Positions 26,791-35,202 are shown, counted from the first letter of the stretch. The stretch: DNA of 64,000 nucleotides from Streptomyces sp. NBC_01283 (GCF_041435335.1 NZ_CP108430.1:1798001-1862000), one strand, 5' to 3'. Translations and numbers: made by a program. Notes: a model not told the origin generated them from the letters alone.

Positions 26791-26859
26791 GCGCGGATTC
26801 TGCCTGTCAAGACCGGCCCGGGGACAGCGAATTGAAGAGGGGGCAGGGCGGAAAAGGGG

Positions 26860-26932
26860 GTGGGGCGGCTGGAATCGAACCAGCGTGTTCCGGTTTTGGA
26901 GACCGGCGCGACAGCCCCTGCGCTACGCCCCA
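26860..26932 (-). tRNA. tRNA-Trp (CCA), structurally unusual
   Basis: On the minus strand a 73-nt cloverleaf can be drawn. The acceptor TGGGGCG/CGCCCCA has 7 bp. The anticodon stem is CCGGT/ACCGG with loop CTCCAAA (anticodon CCA), and the T-arm is GCTGG-TTCGATT-CCAGC. The D-stem has only three pairs (GCGC against TCGC), the D-loop is AGGGGCTG, the first base is U and the discriminator is C. No CCA tail is encoded. The housekeeping Streptomyces tRNA-Trp, as I recall, has a GCGC/GCGC D-stem, so this may be a second divergent copy. Confidence 0.75.
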
Positions 26933-26963
26933 CCCTTGGCCGGATCGTACCCTCCTGGGGTTT

Positions 26964-27059
26964 TCAGGAGCGAGTCTTCCAGCGGGCGAGGAAGGCGAGG
27001 ACCGCCAGAACGGCACCGCATACTGCGGCAATTGCTCCGAGCAGGCACAACTGCGTCAG
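26964..27059 (-). CDS. Possible small one-helix membrane protein
   Basis: 31 codons from a CTG at 27059, or 28 from a TTG at 27050, ending at 26964. The product starts TQLCLLGAIAAVCGAVLA, continues with hydrophobic residues, and ends in RWKTRS: one transmembrane helix with a basic cytoplasmic tail. A strong GGGGAGGG lies about 12 bases before the CTG, and the ORF begins about 45 bases after the LRR-protein stop on the same strand. The rare start codon is the weakness; it could be chance. Confidence 0.3.
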   Translation of the reverse strand: MTQLCLLGAIAAVCGAVLAVLAFLARWKTRS

Positions 27060-27103
27060 TTTTCGATGCGCCCTCCCCTATGGGTGTCCCCGGCAGGGCA
27101 TCC

Positions 27104-28294
27104 TCAGCGATGCACGCTGCGCACGGCCGCCACATCCGCCGGGACGGCCGGTCCGTCGATCTCCGCGGCGAACGCCGCGAGGCGCCGCTTGATGCTCGCC
27201 GCGATGCCCTGGCCCAGGACGAAGCGGGTGGGCGTGAGTGCGCGTGCGGCCGTGTCCAGCAGCCGGTGGGCCTCACGACTGCGCAGACCGGTGTGGCTGA
27301 GCACCAGGTGCGCCAGGCGGTGCTCGACGGCGGCCAGGCTCTCCGCGATGGCCGTGGCCGCCGCGTCGTCGACGTGGTTGTCCGCCGCGCCGAGCGTCCC
27401 CGCGGCGCGCACCCGGCCGAGGTCGAGCAGCTCCACCCCGGCGGACACGGCCGCCGCGACCAGCCGGGCGGCGGCCCGTGGTCCGATGCCGTTGCTGGCG
27501 ACGGCGAGGCGTTCCAGCGCACCGCGTGGCGCTCGCTCCAGCCCCTGCGCGAGCAGCGACGCTCCACCGTCACCCAACTGCGCTGCCGATACGTACAGTT
27601 CACGTACCCCGCCCAGGGCGATCAGTTCGCCCAGCGGGGCAGCGCCGTCCGGGCCGAGCGGATTGCCGCCCAGGAAGGCCCGCTCGACGCACCGCCCCGT
27701 GTCGGCCGCCACGAGCAGCGCGTCGACGAGGACCGCGGTCCCGGCCGCGTCGAGTCCGGTCTGGACGAGGTCGAGGGTGCGCAACGTACGTACGGATTCG
27801 ATCAGTTGGGAGGCTGCGGCACCTCCCTGCGGGCCCAGCGGATTGCGTTTGAGCCAGACACCGGTCACGACCTGCGGTGAGGCCCGCAGCTGGTCCGCGA
27901 TGCGGCAGGCGCCACCGGCGGTGATGCCATTGCAGCCCAGGTAGAGCGTCTCGACGCCCGTGGGACCCGCCTCGCCGGTCGTGGCCGCCGCCGCGAGCGC
28001 CGCTCCCTCGTCGCCCAGGCCGTCCGTGCCGAGCAGCAAGTGGCGTATGGCGGAACGCTGTTCGGCGGATCCCCGCAGCGCGTCCGCGACCAGCGCCGCG
28101 CCCTCCGCTCCCAGCGACTGCTTGCACAGGTCGAGCCGTCCCGCCGGCAGTACCGTCCCGGCCGCGAAGTCGAGACGCTCCCCCGCCGGACGTCCGCCCC
28201 GCAACCAGTGGAGGAGGGGAGCAAGTTCGCCGACAGGGCGTGGGGCGATCCTGGGTACGCCCGCGAACTCCCTTACGTCGTCAGCGGTGTTCAC
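27104..28294 (-). CDS. RanGAP-like leucine-rich-repeat (GALA-type) protein
   Basis: 396 residues from a GTG at 28294 that overlaps the SDR stop by four bases (GTGA), so the pair is translationally coupled. The protein consists of leucine-rich repeats of the RNase-inhibitor/RanGAP class, about 28-32 residues each: VETLYLGCNGITAGGACRIAD, VTGVWLKRNPLGPQGGAAAS, LRTLDLVQTGLDAAGTAVLVD, VERAFLGGNPLGPDGAAPLGE and LERLAVASNGIGPRAAARLV. It has no signal peptide, no membrane helix and no enzymatic domain, so a binding role, perhaps with the coupled SDR enzyme, is likely. Such eukaryote-like LRRs are uncommon in bacteria; the partner and ligand are unknown. Confidence 0.82.
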   Translation of the reverse strand: MNTADDVREFAGVPRIAPRPVGELAPLLHWLRGGRPAGERLDFAAGTVLPAGRLDLCKQSLGAEGAALVADALRGSAEQRSAIRHLLLGTDGLGDEGAALAAAATTGEAGPTGVETLYLGCNGITAGGACRIADQLRASPQVVTGVWLKRNPLGPQGGAAASQLIESVRTLRTLDLVQTGLDAAGTAVLVDALLVAADTGRCVERAFLGGNPLGPDGAAPLGELIALGGVRELYVSAAQLGDGGASLLAQGLERAPRGALERLAVASNGIGPRAAARLVAAAVSAGVELLDLGRVRAAGTLGAADNHVDDAAATAIAESLAAVEHRLAHLVLSHTGLRSREAHRLLDTAARALTPTRFVLGQGIAASIKRRLAAFAAEIDGPAVPADVAAVRSVHR

Positions 28295-29703
28295 CACTCG
28301 GCCTCCCGGTAGTCCTTGAGGAAGACCCCGGAGACCGGCGCGCCCGCCTCGCCCCGCACGACCGGGTCGTAGATCCGGGCCGCGCCGTCCACCACGTCCA
28401 GGGGTGTGCGGAAGCCCGTGCCGGCGATGCGGTCCTTCCGCGGGGCCGGGTTCTCGTCGGTGATCCAGCCCGTGTCGACGGCGCACATGTGCACGCCGCG
28501 CTCGGCGAGTTCGGCCGCGCTCGTGCGCGTGAGCATGTTCAGGGCGGCCTTGGCCATGTTCGTGTGCGGATGCCCGGCGGTCTTGTTCCGCACCGCGAAG
28601 CGGCCCTCGACCGCCGTGACGTTGACGATGTAGGTGCGGGGGTGGGGCGAGGCGAGCAGAAGCGGAAGCAGCCGGTCGCAGAGCAGCGCCGGGGCCAGCG
28701 CGTTGACCAGCTGCGTCTCCAGGACCTCGGCGGGGTCGAGGTCGCCGAGCCGGGCGGACCAGGAGTTCTCCGGCGAGGGGTCGCGCAGCAGGCCCGCCTC
28801 GTCGGTGACGGGCAGGAGGCCGGAATCGGACAGGAGCGCGGACCCGGCCAGGAGCTCCGACTCGCACGGGACGTCGGATTCGGGCAGGACCAGGGCGAGC
28901 GCGCCCCGCGCGGCGGCGCCTCTCCGCGCCCCCATCGGCCGGAACCCGGGCGCGCCGCGCGCCCCCGCGGGCAGCTCCGGCGACTCCCCCGCCGCGAGCG
29001 CGGCGTACGACTCGGGTGGTCGTCGTACCGTCTGGGCCGCGTTGTTGACCAAGATGTCCAGCGGCTTGCCCTCCTGCCGCAACTGCGCACACAGGCCGAT
29101 CACTTGGCGTGGGTCACGGAGGTCGACGGCGAGCACGGTGAGCCGGTCGAGCCACTTCTCGCTGCCCGGCACCGCCCGGAAACGGCGCTCCGTGTCGTGC
29201 GGGAAACGGCTGGTGACCAGGAGTTCGACGCCGTCGCGCAGCATCATCAGGGCCAGCTGGAAGCCGATCTTCACGCGGCCCCCGGTGAGCAGCGCACGGC
29301 GCCCGCTCAGGTCGGTGGCGAGCGCGCGCCGGGCACGGTTGTCAGCGGCACAGTCGGGACAGAGCCGGTGGTAAAAGGAGTCGACCTGTCGATACGACGC
29401 CTTGCAGACGTAGCAGGGCCGGGGCCGCTCGAAGACCCCTCCCGCACCCTCGGCGACCAGCGGCGTGTCCTCACGGCGGTCGTCCGCCCCGGTGGCGGTG
29501 GCGGCCATCACCGCCGCGTCGGCGGCGGAGAGTTCGGCCCCGCGCGCCTTGCGCCTGCGCAGCCGTCCGTCCCGGGCGAAGGACGCGGCGACCTGCTCGG
29601 CCCGCAGCCGCACCGGGTCGTCGACCGGCAGCTCGCGGAGCCTGCCGACCACGTCGTGGAACACGGCGAGGTCCGCCTCGCTGATCCCGCCGCTCTCAGT
29701 CAT
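28291..29703 (-). CDS. SDR-family oxidoreductase with N-terminal zinc-ribbon domain
   Basis: 470 residues from the ATG at 29703, nearly twice a classical SDR. Residues 1-85 are helical and charged. Two CxxC pairs follow (CYVCKASYRQ and CPDCAADN, about 97-121), arranged like a zinc ribbon. The Rossmann fold starts at about 133 with GRRALLTGGRVKIGFQLALM (a TGGxxxIG nucleotide motif). ILVNNAAQTVRRPP follows, then a roughly 70-residue low-complexity Ala/Gly insertion, and the active-site region VNVTAVEGRF...HTNMAKAALNML. In this last stretch the usual YxxxK tyrosine is replaced (HTNMAK), so catalysis may differ. It is coupled to the LRR protein downstream. The substrate is unknown. Confidence 0.8.
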   Translation of the reverse strand: MTESGGISEADLAVFHDVVGRLRELPVDDPVRLRAEQVAASFARDGRLRRRKARGAELSAADAAVMAATATGADDRREDTPLVAEGAGGVFERPRPCYVCKASYRQVDSFYHRLCPDCAADNRARRALATDLSGRRALLTGGRVKIGFQLALMMLRDGVELLVTSRFPHDTERRFRAVPGSEKWLDRLTVLAVDLRDPRQVIGLCAQLRQEGKPLDILVNNAAQTVRRPPESYAALAAGESPELPAGARGAPGFRPMGARRGAAARGALALVLPESDVPCESELLAGSALLSDSGLLPVTDEAGLLRDPSPENSWSARLGDLDPAEVLETQLVNALAPALLCDRLLPLLLASPHPRTYIVNVTAVEGRFAVRNKTAGHPHTNMAKAALNMLTRTSAAELAERGVHMCAVDTGWITDENPAPRKDRIAGTGFRTPLDVVDGAARIYDPVVRGEAGAPVSGVFLKDYREAEW

Positions 29704-29733
29704 CCGTCCCGCCCCGCCCGTACCGTCCGCTCG

Positions 29734-29805
29734 TGGTCCCGGCCGGATTCGAACCGGCGTATCCGCCATGGCATAGCGGCGAGTCTGCCTCTGCTCTACA
29801 GGACC
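29734..29805 (-). tRNA. tRNA-like gene with Gly (GCC) anticodon, structurally unusual
   Basis: A 72-nt cloverleaf on the minus strand: acceptor GGTCCTG/CGGGACC (one U-G pair, one G-U wobble region) and discriminator A. The T-arm is GCCGG-TTCGAAT-CCGGC. The anticodon stem is CCGCT/GGCGG with loop ATGCCAT (anticodon GCC at positions 34-36). The D-stem keeps only three pairs (GAGC against ACTC). Ordinary tRNA-Gly(GCC) starts GCGGG and has loop TTGCCAA, so identity as a functional glycine tRNA is doubtful. Confidence 0.6.
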
Positions 29806-29934
29806 CCGCACACGTGCCGACCAGGAGTCTTCGGTCCGCCCGTGATCCCGGATCGTAACCGCGCGAGGCCCTGCGTGCCGAACCGATTTACGACCGTCCG
29901 GACCGGTGCAACGGTGGGCACGGGGGTGGAACCC

Positions 29935-32406
29935 ATGGCTCAGACCCATGAATGGATGTTCTACGAGGTCATGTGGCGCGGCTGGGCGGCACGGGCCCAG
30001 GTGCCCTATCCCGTGCCGTGGTGGGCGCAGGCCGCCTTCCGGCGCTGGAGCGACGACTTCGACTCGGGAACGTACGAATCCAAGGAGGCCGCCTTCGCCT
30101 CCAACGCCCTGTACCGCTACTGGCACATGGTGGGCGTCAAGGACCACCGCCAGGAGTCCCTGATCGGGCAGGCGGGCGAGATCGAGCCGGTCTACGACAA
30201 GTACTGCCTGTCCTTCTTCTTCTACTCGCCGTCGACCGGCGCCGTCCGCCTTCCGCAGCTGACCGATGCCGGAGCGGTCGGCCAGCGCATGGAGGCGCCC
30301 CATCTGCCGGTGGTCCTGACGACGTTCCGCACCGCCGACGGCACCGAGTTCGTGCAGCGGACCTTCGGGACGGCCATCGGCCCCCGGCAGCGCGACCTCG
30401 TCGTGACGCGGCTGACCGTGGGCAGCGCGACCGGACGCCCGCGCGACGGCTGGCTGTGCGCGGCCGTCATGCCCGCGGGGCCGAGCGGCTTCCAGCGGCA
30501 CGACCGCAACGGCCGCCAGATCACCGACCGGCGCCTGACATTCCTGCGTCATCTGCCCGACGAAGGGCGGGTGGAGACCAATACCGGCTGGGGCCCGGTG
30601 TTCGACACGCCTCCCGAGCAGTACGGCGTGTACGGCAACCCGGACTTCTCGTACGACCCGGGCTCCTATCTGACCCGCAACCCGTTCCACGACCTCGTCA
30701 CGGGCGGCAAGCTGAACGGCGCGCCGCAGGCGCAGGACCAGATCGCGGGGCTGTGCAGCGCGGCGTTCGCCTGGCCCTACCGGGTCGCCGACGACGAGCT
30801 GTTCGAGCTCGACGTACGGCTGCCCGTCGACCTCTACAGCGGGTCGGCCGATCTGGCGGAGATCAAGGCCACTCCTGCCGCGGACCTGGAGGAGGCCAAC
30901 CGGGTGTTCTGGACGGGCAAACTGATCACGCAGGGAGTGCAGCCCCAACTGCCACAGCCCGTCGCCCACTTGGCGGACCAGTTCCGTCAGTGCCGCTCAC
31001 AGCTCCTGATCCTCTCCGACCACGGCGAGATCCATCCCGGCCCGACGGTGTACGACTCCTTCTGGATCCGTGACTCCTCCGTCGAGGCCACGGCGTGCTC
31101 ACTGGTCGGCGACGCGGCCTTGGCCGAGCGGCAGTTGGGCACGCACTATCCCCTCAAGTTCAACCGCGGTTCGGGCCGCATCGGTCCGTGTGCCGAGTAC
31201 GGCTTCTACGGCGGGCCGCACGAGAAGGACGACCGCGAGTGGGACAGCAACGGCCAGGCGCTGTGGGCGATCGGCCGCTACGACCGGACCCACGGCCGGT
31301 CCACCGGCTTCGGCGCGAAGCTCTACACCCCCTACGTCATCGACGGCGCGCGGTGGCTGCGGGACAACCGCGACCTGAACGGCCTGCTGCACAGCGGCTG
31401 GAGCGCCGAGCACCTCGGCGAACGCAACAAACCTCACTACTGGGACGACCTGTGGGGCCTCGCAGGACTCTATGAAGCCGCGCGGCTCGCGGAGCGGCTC
31501 GGGACTCCCGACGTACCCGAACTCTGGGGTGCGTTCGACGACTTGAAGCGGGCCACGGCGGATTCGGTGCGCTGGGTCCTTGAGGAGCAGCGCAAGCTGG
31601 GCGCCTGGGAGACGTACATCCCGACCGGGCCCGCCGACGTCGGGCGGCTCGACTCGACGATGATCGGCACGGCTGCGTTCTTCCACCCGCTGCGGCTGCA
31701 CATGGGCAGCAAACTGGGCGAGGACATCGACCGGGCGGCCCGCTGGACGCTCGACACGATGTACGCGCACTTCGTGACCGGCGGCTACCGGCACGAGGCG
31801 GCCTGGAACGCCTACGGCCCCTATCTCACCACCCAGTTGGCGCACGCCTACCTGCTGGCCGGCGACGCCGCGCGGATGGACACGCTGCTCGGCTGGATCG
31901 TGGGCGCGTCACTGCCGCACATCGAGGAGCGGGCGGTGGCGCTCGGCGCGTGGAACGAGCAGCACGCCTTCCCCATCGCCTCCGACTACCGTGAAGTCCC
32001 CGCACGCCACTGGTACATGGGTGACATCCCGCACGGCTGGGCGGCGGCCGAGTATCTGCTCCTGATCCGCGACATCCTCTTCTTCGAGGCCGACGAGGAC
32101 CGCGACCCGCATCTCTACATCGCTCCGGGCATACGCCCCCACTGGGTGCCGGACGGGGCGACCGTGGCCGTCGACGACGCCCCGAACCTGTTCGGCGAAC
32201 CCTTCGGCTACCGGCTCACCCATGACGCGGGCGGGCGGAAGGTGACCGTGGACATCTCGCGTACGCCCGCGCGGGTGCGGTACGTCTACCCGTGCCGGTT
32301 CGGCCCGGTGCGGGCCGTCACGGCGGACGGCCGCGACCTGACGGTGACGGGGGACGACGTGCACATCCCGGCGGGGACGCGGAGGTTCACGGTCACCTAC
32401 GCCTGA
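29935..32406 (+). CDS. Putative six-hairpin (alpha/alpha)6 glycosidase
   Basis: 823 residues from the ATG at 29935, no signal peptide, so cytoplasmic. An N-terminal beta-rich part (about 1-330) includes LTTFRTADGTEFVQRTFGTA. The central part is a typical (alpha/alpha)6 barrel: YDSFWIRDSSVEATACSLVG (an Arg-Asp entry like that of GH15/GH63 relatives), EWDSNGQALWAIGRYDR, HSGWSAEHLG and YIPTGPADVGRLDSTMIG. A C-terminal beta domain begins around 720. The acidic residues in WIRDSS and EWDSNG are candidate catalytic pairs. It resembles proteins annotated as MGH1- or glucosidase-like; substrate unknown. It is monocistronic and followed by a strong bidirectional terminator. The start has only a poor GTGGA ribosome-binding site. 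Confidence 0.75.
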   Translation: MAQTHEWMFYEVMWRGWAARAQVPYPVPWWAQAAFRRWSDDFDSGTYESKEAAFASNALYRYWHMVGVKDHRQESLIGQAGEIEPVYDKYCLSFFFYSPSTGAVRLPQLTDAGAVGQRMEAPHLPVVLTTFRTADGTEFVQRTFGTAIGPRQRDLVVTRLTVGSATGRPRDGWLCAAVMPAGPSGFQRHDRNGRQITDRRLTFLRHLPDEGRVETNTGWGPVFDTPPEQYGVYGNPDFSYDPGSYLTRNPFHDLVTGGKLNGAPQAQDQIAGLCSAAFAWPYRVADDELFELDVRLPVDLYSGSADLAEIKATPAADLEEANRVFWTGKLITQGVQPQLPQPVAHLADQFRQCRSQLLILSDHGEIHPGPTVYDSFWIRDSSVEATACSLVGDAALAERQLGTHYPLKFNRGSGRIGPCAEYGFYGGPHEKDDREWDSNGQALWAIGRYDRTHGRSTGFGAKLYTPYVIDGARWLRDNRDLNGLLHSGWSAEHLGERNKPHYWDDLWGLAGLYEAARLAERLGTPDVPELWGAFDDLKRATADSVRWVLEEQRKLGAWETYIPTGPADVGRLDSTMIGTAAFFHPLRLHMGSKLGEDIDRAARWTLDTMYAHFVTGGYRHEAAWNAYGPYLTTQLAHAYLLAGDAARMDTLLGWIVGASLPHIEERAVALGAWNEQHAFPIASDYREVPARHWYMGDIPHGWAAAEYLLLIRDILFFEADEDRDPHLYIAPGIRPHWVPDGATVAVDDAPNLFGEPFGYRLTHDAGGRKVTVDISRTPARVRYVYPCRFGPVRAVTADGRDLTVTGDDVHIPAGTRRFTVTYA

Positions 32407-32428
32407 GGTGGGCCTGGCCTGAGGTGGG

Positions 32429-32461
32429 CGCGACCGCGCACGCCTGAAGTGCGCGGTCGCG
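32429..32461. terminator. Bidirectional terminator between glycosidase and whiB-like genes
   Basis: A perfect 13-bp stem (CGCGACCGCGCAC at 32429-32441 with 32449-32461) has a 7-base loop, in the 68-base gap between convergent genes. Confidence 0.8.
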
Positions 32462-32474
32462 TACCCGTACGGGC

Positions 32475-32714
32475 TCAGGTGCGTCTGAGGCTGAGCCGCT
32501 CCTTCTCCGAGAGGCCGCCCCATACGCCGAACCGCTCGTCGTGGGCCAGGGCGTACTCGAGACACGCGGGGCGCATCTCGCAGAGCTGGCAGATGTACTT
32601 GGCCTCGCGCACCGAGCTGCCCGGTTCGGGGAAGAAGAACTCGGATCCTGTCTGGGCGCACAGGGCCTGCTCCTGCCAGGCGAGTTCCGGCTCGGCTGTC
32701 ATGTCGATCTGCAT
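32475..32714 (-). CDS. WhiB-family iron-sulfur transcriptional regulator
   Basis: About 79 residues from the ATG at 32714 (an ATG at 32702 is also possible). The four cluster cysteines are present: ALCAQT, then ICQLC (CxxC) and PACLEY. The glycine-rich turn FGVWGGLSEKERLSLRR is the family's sigma/DNA-interaction segment. Wbl proteins are actinobacterial 4Fe-4S regulators that bind region 4 of the primary sigma factor and control development, redox or antibiotic responses. Which paralog this is cannot be decided from the sequence. The basic tail LSLRRT is short, so DNA contacts may be modest. It is monocistronic, with terminators on both sides. Confidence 0.92.
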   Translation of the reverse strand: MQIDMTAEPELAWQEQALCAQTGSEFFFPEPGSSVREAKYICQLCEMRPACLEYALAHDERFGVWGGLSEKERLSLRRT

Positions 32715-32852
32715 GCCACCGATGCTGGCAGGGCGCGCGAAACAGGGGATCAACGAACGATCAACGCCGCGACATGCGCTGTTTCGGGCACCTTCTGCTT
32801 GCCCGCGGGGGACGCGGCGAAACGCCGCGGGTGCGTTCAGATGCTGGACGGA

Positions 32853-32883
32853 GGAGGCCGGGGCCGTCTCCGCCCCGGCCTCC
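32853..32883 (-). terminator. Terminator downstream of the VOC gene
   Basis: GGAGGCCGGGGC (32853-32864) pairs perfectly with 32872-32883 over a 7-base loop, 12 bases past the VOC stop on the minus strand. Confidence 0.75.
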
Positions 32884-32894
32884 CCGATCCGTCC

Positions 32895-33689
32895 TCAGCC
32901 GCCGCTCGGCGCCTGCGGCTGCATCAGCGCGAACCGCGCCCCGGACGGATCGGCGAGCTTGGCGAAGCTGCCGACACCCGCGAGATCCATGCGCGGCACC
33001 CGCACCGTGCCCCCGGCCGGCCCGGCCTTGGCGAGCACCGCGTCGATGTCGGTCACCTGGAAGTACGGAGTCCAGTACGGCCCGGCCTCGGCTTCCTCCG
33101 GGGCGTCGGACAGCGGCCACAGGCCACCGAACATGTCGTTCGCGGTGCCGTCGGCGGGGTGCACCATCGTGTACGCACCGCCCTCGAAGGGCTGGGTCGT
33201 GGTGCCCCAGCCGAACACCGACCCATAGAACTCCTGGGCCGCCGTGATGTCCGGGGTGCAGAGCTCGGTCCAGCACAAACTGTTCGGGGCGTCGACCAGG
33301 TCAAGGCCCTTGTTCGTGCCCGGCTGCCACACGGCGAAGCCGACGCCCTGGGCGTCCTTGAGGACCGCCATGCGGCCGAGGTCGCCGACGTCCATGGCCT
33401 CGTACACCGTGCTGCCGCCGGCCTGCTCGACCGCCTTGGCCGTCGCGTCGGCGTCCGTCGTCTTGAAGTAGATCGTCCAGGCCGGAGGCGCCTGGTCGGC
33501 GGTGACGGTCATGGCGCCCGCCACGGTCTTGCCGGCCGCCTGATACATGCCGTATCCACCGAATTCCGCGCCGCCCGACTGGAACTCCCAGCCGAAGAGC
33601 GCGCGGTAGAAGGCATGGGCGCCTTCCAGATCCGGAGTGCCGAGGTCCACCCACGTCGGGGCACCCGCGACATATCGGGTATTGAGCAT
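32895..33689 (-). CDS. VOC (glyoxalase/dioxygenase superfamily) protein, two-domain
   Basis: 264 residues from the ATG at 33689 (GGAG upstream). Two tandem VOC modules are visible: PTWVDLGTPDLEGAHAFYRALFGWEF...GFAVWQPG (residues about 10-125) and CWTELCTPDITAAQEFYGSVFGWG...ARFALMQPQ (about 140-260). Each is a beta-alpha-beta-beta-beta unit. The pattern matches the CFP30B/hydroxylase-like streptomycete VOC family, in which metal-ligand conservation is poor, so a binding or resistance-type function is as likely as catalysis. It is monocistronic and followed by a terminator. The frame runs open to 33977, but the region upstream of 33689 has no family match and overlaps the promoter area of the glucanase gene. 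Confidence 0.85.
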   Translation of the reverse strand: MLNTRYVAGAPTWVDLGTPDLEGAHAFYRALFGWEFQSGGAEFGGYGMYQAAGKTVAGAMTVTADQAPPAWTIYFKTTDADATAKAVEQAGGSTVYEAMDVGDLGRMAVLKDAQGVGFAVWQPGTNKGLDLVDAPNSLCWTELCTPDITAAQEFYGSVFGWGTTTQPFEGGAYTMVHPADGTANDMFGGLWPLSDAPEEAEAGPYWTPYFQVTDIDAVLAKAGPAGGTVRVPRMDLAGVGSFAKLADPSGARFALMQPQAPSGG

Positions 33690-33786
33690 GATCGACTCCT
33701 TTGTCGCATCCTCTTCCGTCCTGCTGAGTCTGCCACCCGGCACTGACAGTGCGCGCACGCTGCCATCTTGTGAAAGAAGCGAGATT

Positions 33787-33802
33787 CTGAGAGCGCTCTC
33801 AG
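33787..33802. promoter_or_regulatory. LacI-type operator upstream of the GH64 glucanase gene
   Basis: CTGAGAGCGCTCTCAG is a perfect 16-bp palindrome centred on a CpG, 120 bases before the glucanase start. It closely resembles the Streptomyces CebR operator TGGGAGCGCTCCCA and other LacI-family sites upstream of secreted glycosidases. A LacI-family gene lies 2 kb away. Confidence 0.7.
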
Positions 33803-33921
33803 TCACAACTCTTGACGGTCGAATTCGCCGACGCGACAGTGGTCGCACCGCACGGCCAACACCCCCCACGGCCGCATGACATCCCCCCACACACCCCCAC
33901 ACACATCCCGGGAGACCTTCC

Positions 33922-35148
33922 GTGATTTCGCGCCGAGTGTTCCTGTCCACTGCCGCCGCTGCCACCGGAGCCCTCACCTATCCCGTCTGGGGAAGCGCGC
34001 TCAGCCCCGGCGCCAAGGCAGCCCCCGCGACCTGTGAACTCGCCCTCCAGAACAAGTCGTTGCCCGGACAGGTGCGGGCCTACGTCACCGGACACGAGCA
34101 GGGCACCGATCGCTGGGTCCTGCTGAAGCCCGACGGGGGCGTCTACCGGCCAGACTCGCCGTCGGCCCCGCAGACTCCGCTGCCCGTCGACTGCGCGATT
34201 CCGCTCGGCGCGGCGGGTTCGGCGCCGAAGGTCCTGACGCTGCCTCACATGTATGGCGCGCGCGTCTACTTCGTGCGGGACGACAAGCTGGACTTCTTCC
34301 TGAACCCCGGCCCTTCGCTGGTCGAGCCCGCCTTCGCGACCAAGGAGGACGCCAACTACGGGCGCACCTGGTCGTTCTGCGAGTTCACTTTCAACAGCTC
34401 GCAGTTGTACGCCAACATCAGCTACGTGGACCTCGTCACGGCCCTCCCCATCGGTCTGACCCTGGAGGGCGACGCCACGCACACCGTGGCCCCGCTGCCG
34501 GACGGCGCCGTCGGCAAGATAGCCGCCGACCTCGTCGCACAGGGCCAGAAGGACGGGCAGCCCTGGGGCGATCTGGTCATCCGCGGCGACGGCGGGGACG
34601 TACTCCGCGTCATCTCGCCGCAGAACCTCATGGCCCCGTACTTCGACCGCCCCAACGAGATGCCGTTCCGCGACGTGTGGAACAGCTACATCGACCAGGT
34701 GTGGGACAAGTACCGGAACACCGACCTGAAGATCGACCTGCAGGGCGGCCGGGGCGTGTTCACGGGCCGGGTGAGCGGCGACACGCTGACGTTCAACGGC
34801 GGGCACACCTTCCCGAAGCCGACGTCGAAGGACATCTTCACCTGCAACCACGGGCCCTTCACCAACAATCCCGGGGACCCGGACGACAAGAAGGGCCTGC
34901 TCGCGCGGCTCGCGGCGGGGTTCAACCGGAGCATCATGCTGACGCACCCCGAGCAGCCGAACGGAGCCGGCGCCGGGGACTACTACAAGGGTGACGTGAC
35001 CAACCACTGGGCCCGCGTGGTGCACGCGAACTCGCCCATCGGGTACGCGTTCCCGTACGACGATGTCCGGCCGGACGGCGAACCCGACGTGTCCGGGGCG
35101 GCGCACGACGGGAACCCGCGCCGCTTCACGGTGTCCGTCGGCTCCTGA
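33922..35148 (+). CDS. Secreted beta-1,3-glucanase, glycoside hydrolase family 64
   Basis: 408 residues from the GTG at 33922, with GGGAGA ten bases upstream. A Tat-type signal (ISRRVFLSTAAAATGALTY) is followed by the mature thaumatin-like GH64 domain, which fills the protein. Characteristic stretches are SPKVLTLPHMYGARVYF-like (APKVLTLPHMYGARVYFVRD), YGRTWSFCEFTFN, ANISYVDLVTALPIGL (Glu/Asp catalytic region nearby) and FNGGHTFPKPTSKDIFTCN. The family cuts long-chain beta-1,3-glucan, such as fungal wall laminarin, into pentasaccharides. There is no carbohydrate-binding module. A LacI-type palindrome in the promoter region suggests sugar-dependent repression. It converges on the chaplin gene across a strong terminator. 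Confidence 0.9.
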   Translation: MISRRVFLSTAAAATGALTYPVWGSALSPGAKAAPATCELALQNKSLPGQVRAYVTGHEQGTDRWVLLKPDGGVYRPDSPSAPQTPLPVDCAIPLGAAGSAPKVLTLPHMYGARVYFVRDDKLDFFLNPGPSLVEPAFATKEDANYGRTWSFCEFTFNSSQLYANISYVDLVTALPIGLTLEGDATHTVAPLPDGAVGKIAADLVAQGQKDGQPWGDLVIRGDGGDVLRVISPQNLMAPYFDRPNEMPFRDVWNSYIDQVWDKYRNTDLKIDLQGGRGVFTGRVSGDTLTFNGGHTFPKPTSKDIFTCNHGPFTNNPGDPDDKKGLLARLAAGFNRSIMLTHPEQPNGAGAGDYYKGDVTNHWARVVHANSPIGYAFPYDDVRPDGEPDVSGAAHDGNPRRFTVSVGS

Positions 35149-35202
35149 CGTCCGGGCCCGGCCCTCCCCCTTCCGGCCTTGCCCCTCCCGTGCCTCCCAC
35201 GG

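Noticed and set aside
27104..29092. 662-residue frame covering both the LRR protein and the 3' half of the SDR gene
   Set aside because: The upstream half is an out-of-frame shadow of the SDR gene; the GTG at 28294 with GTGA overlap gives the proper LRR start.
28240..32406. 1388-residue open frame leading into the glycosidase gene
   Set aside because: It crosses a tRNA gene and the antisense of the SDR gene; only the part after the ATG at 29935 has glycosidase similarity.
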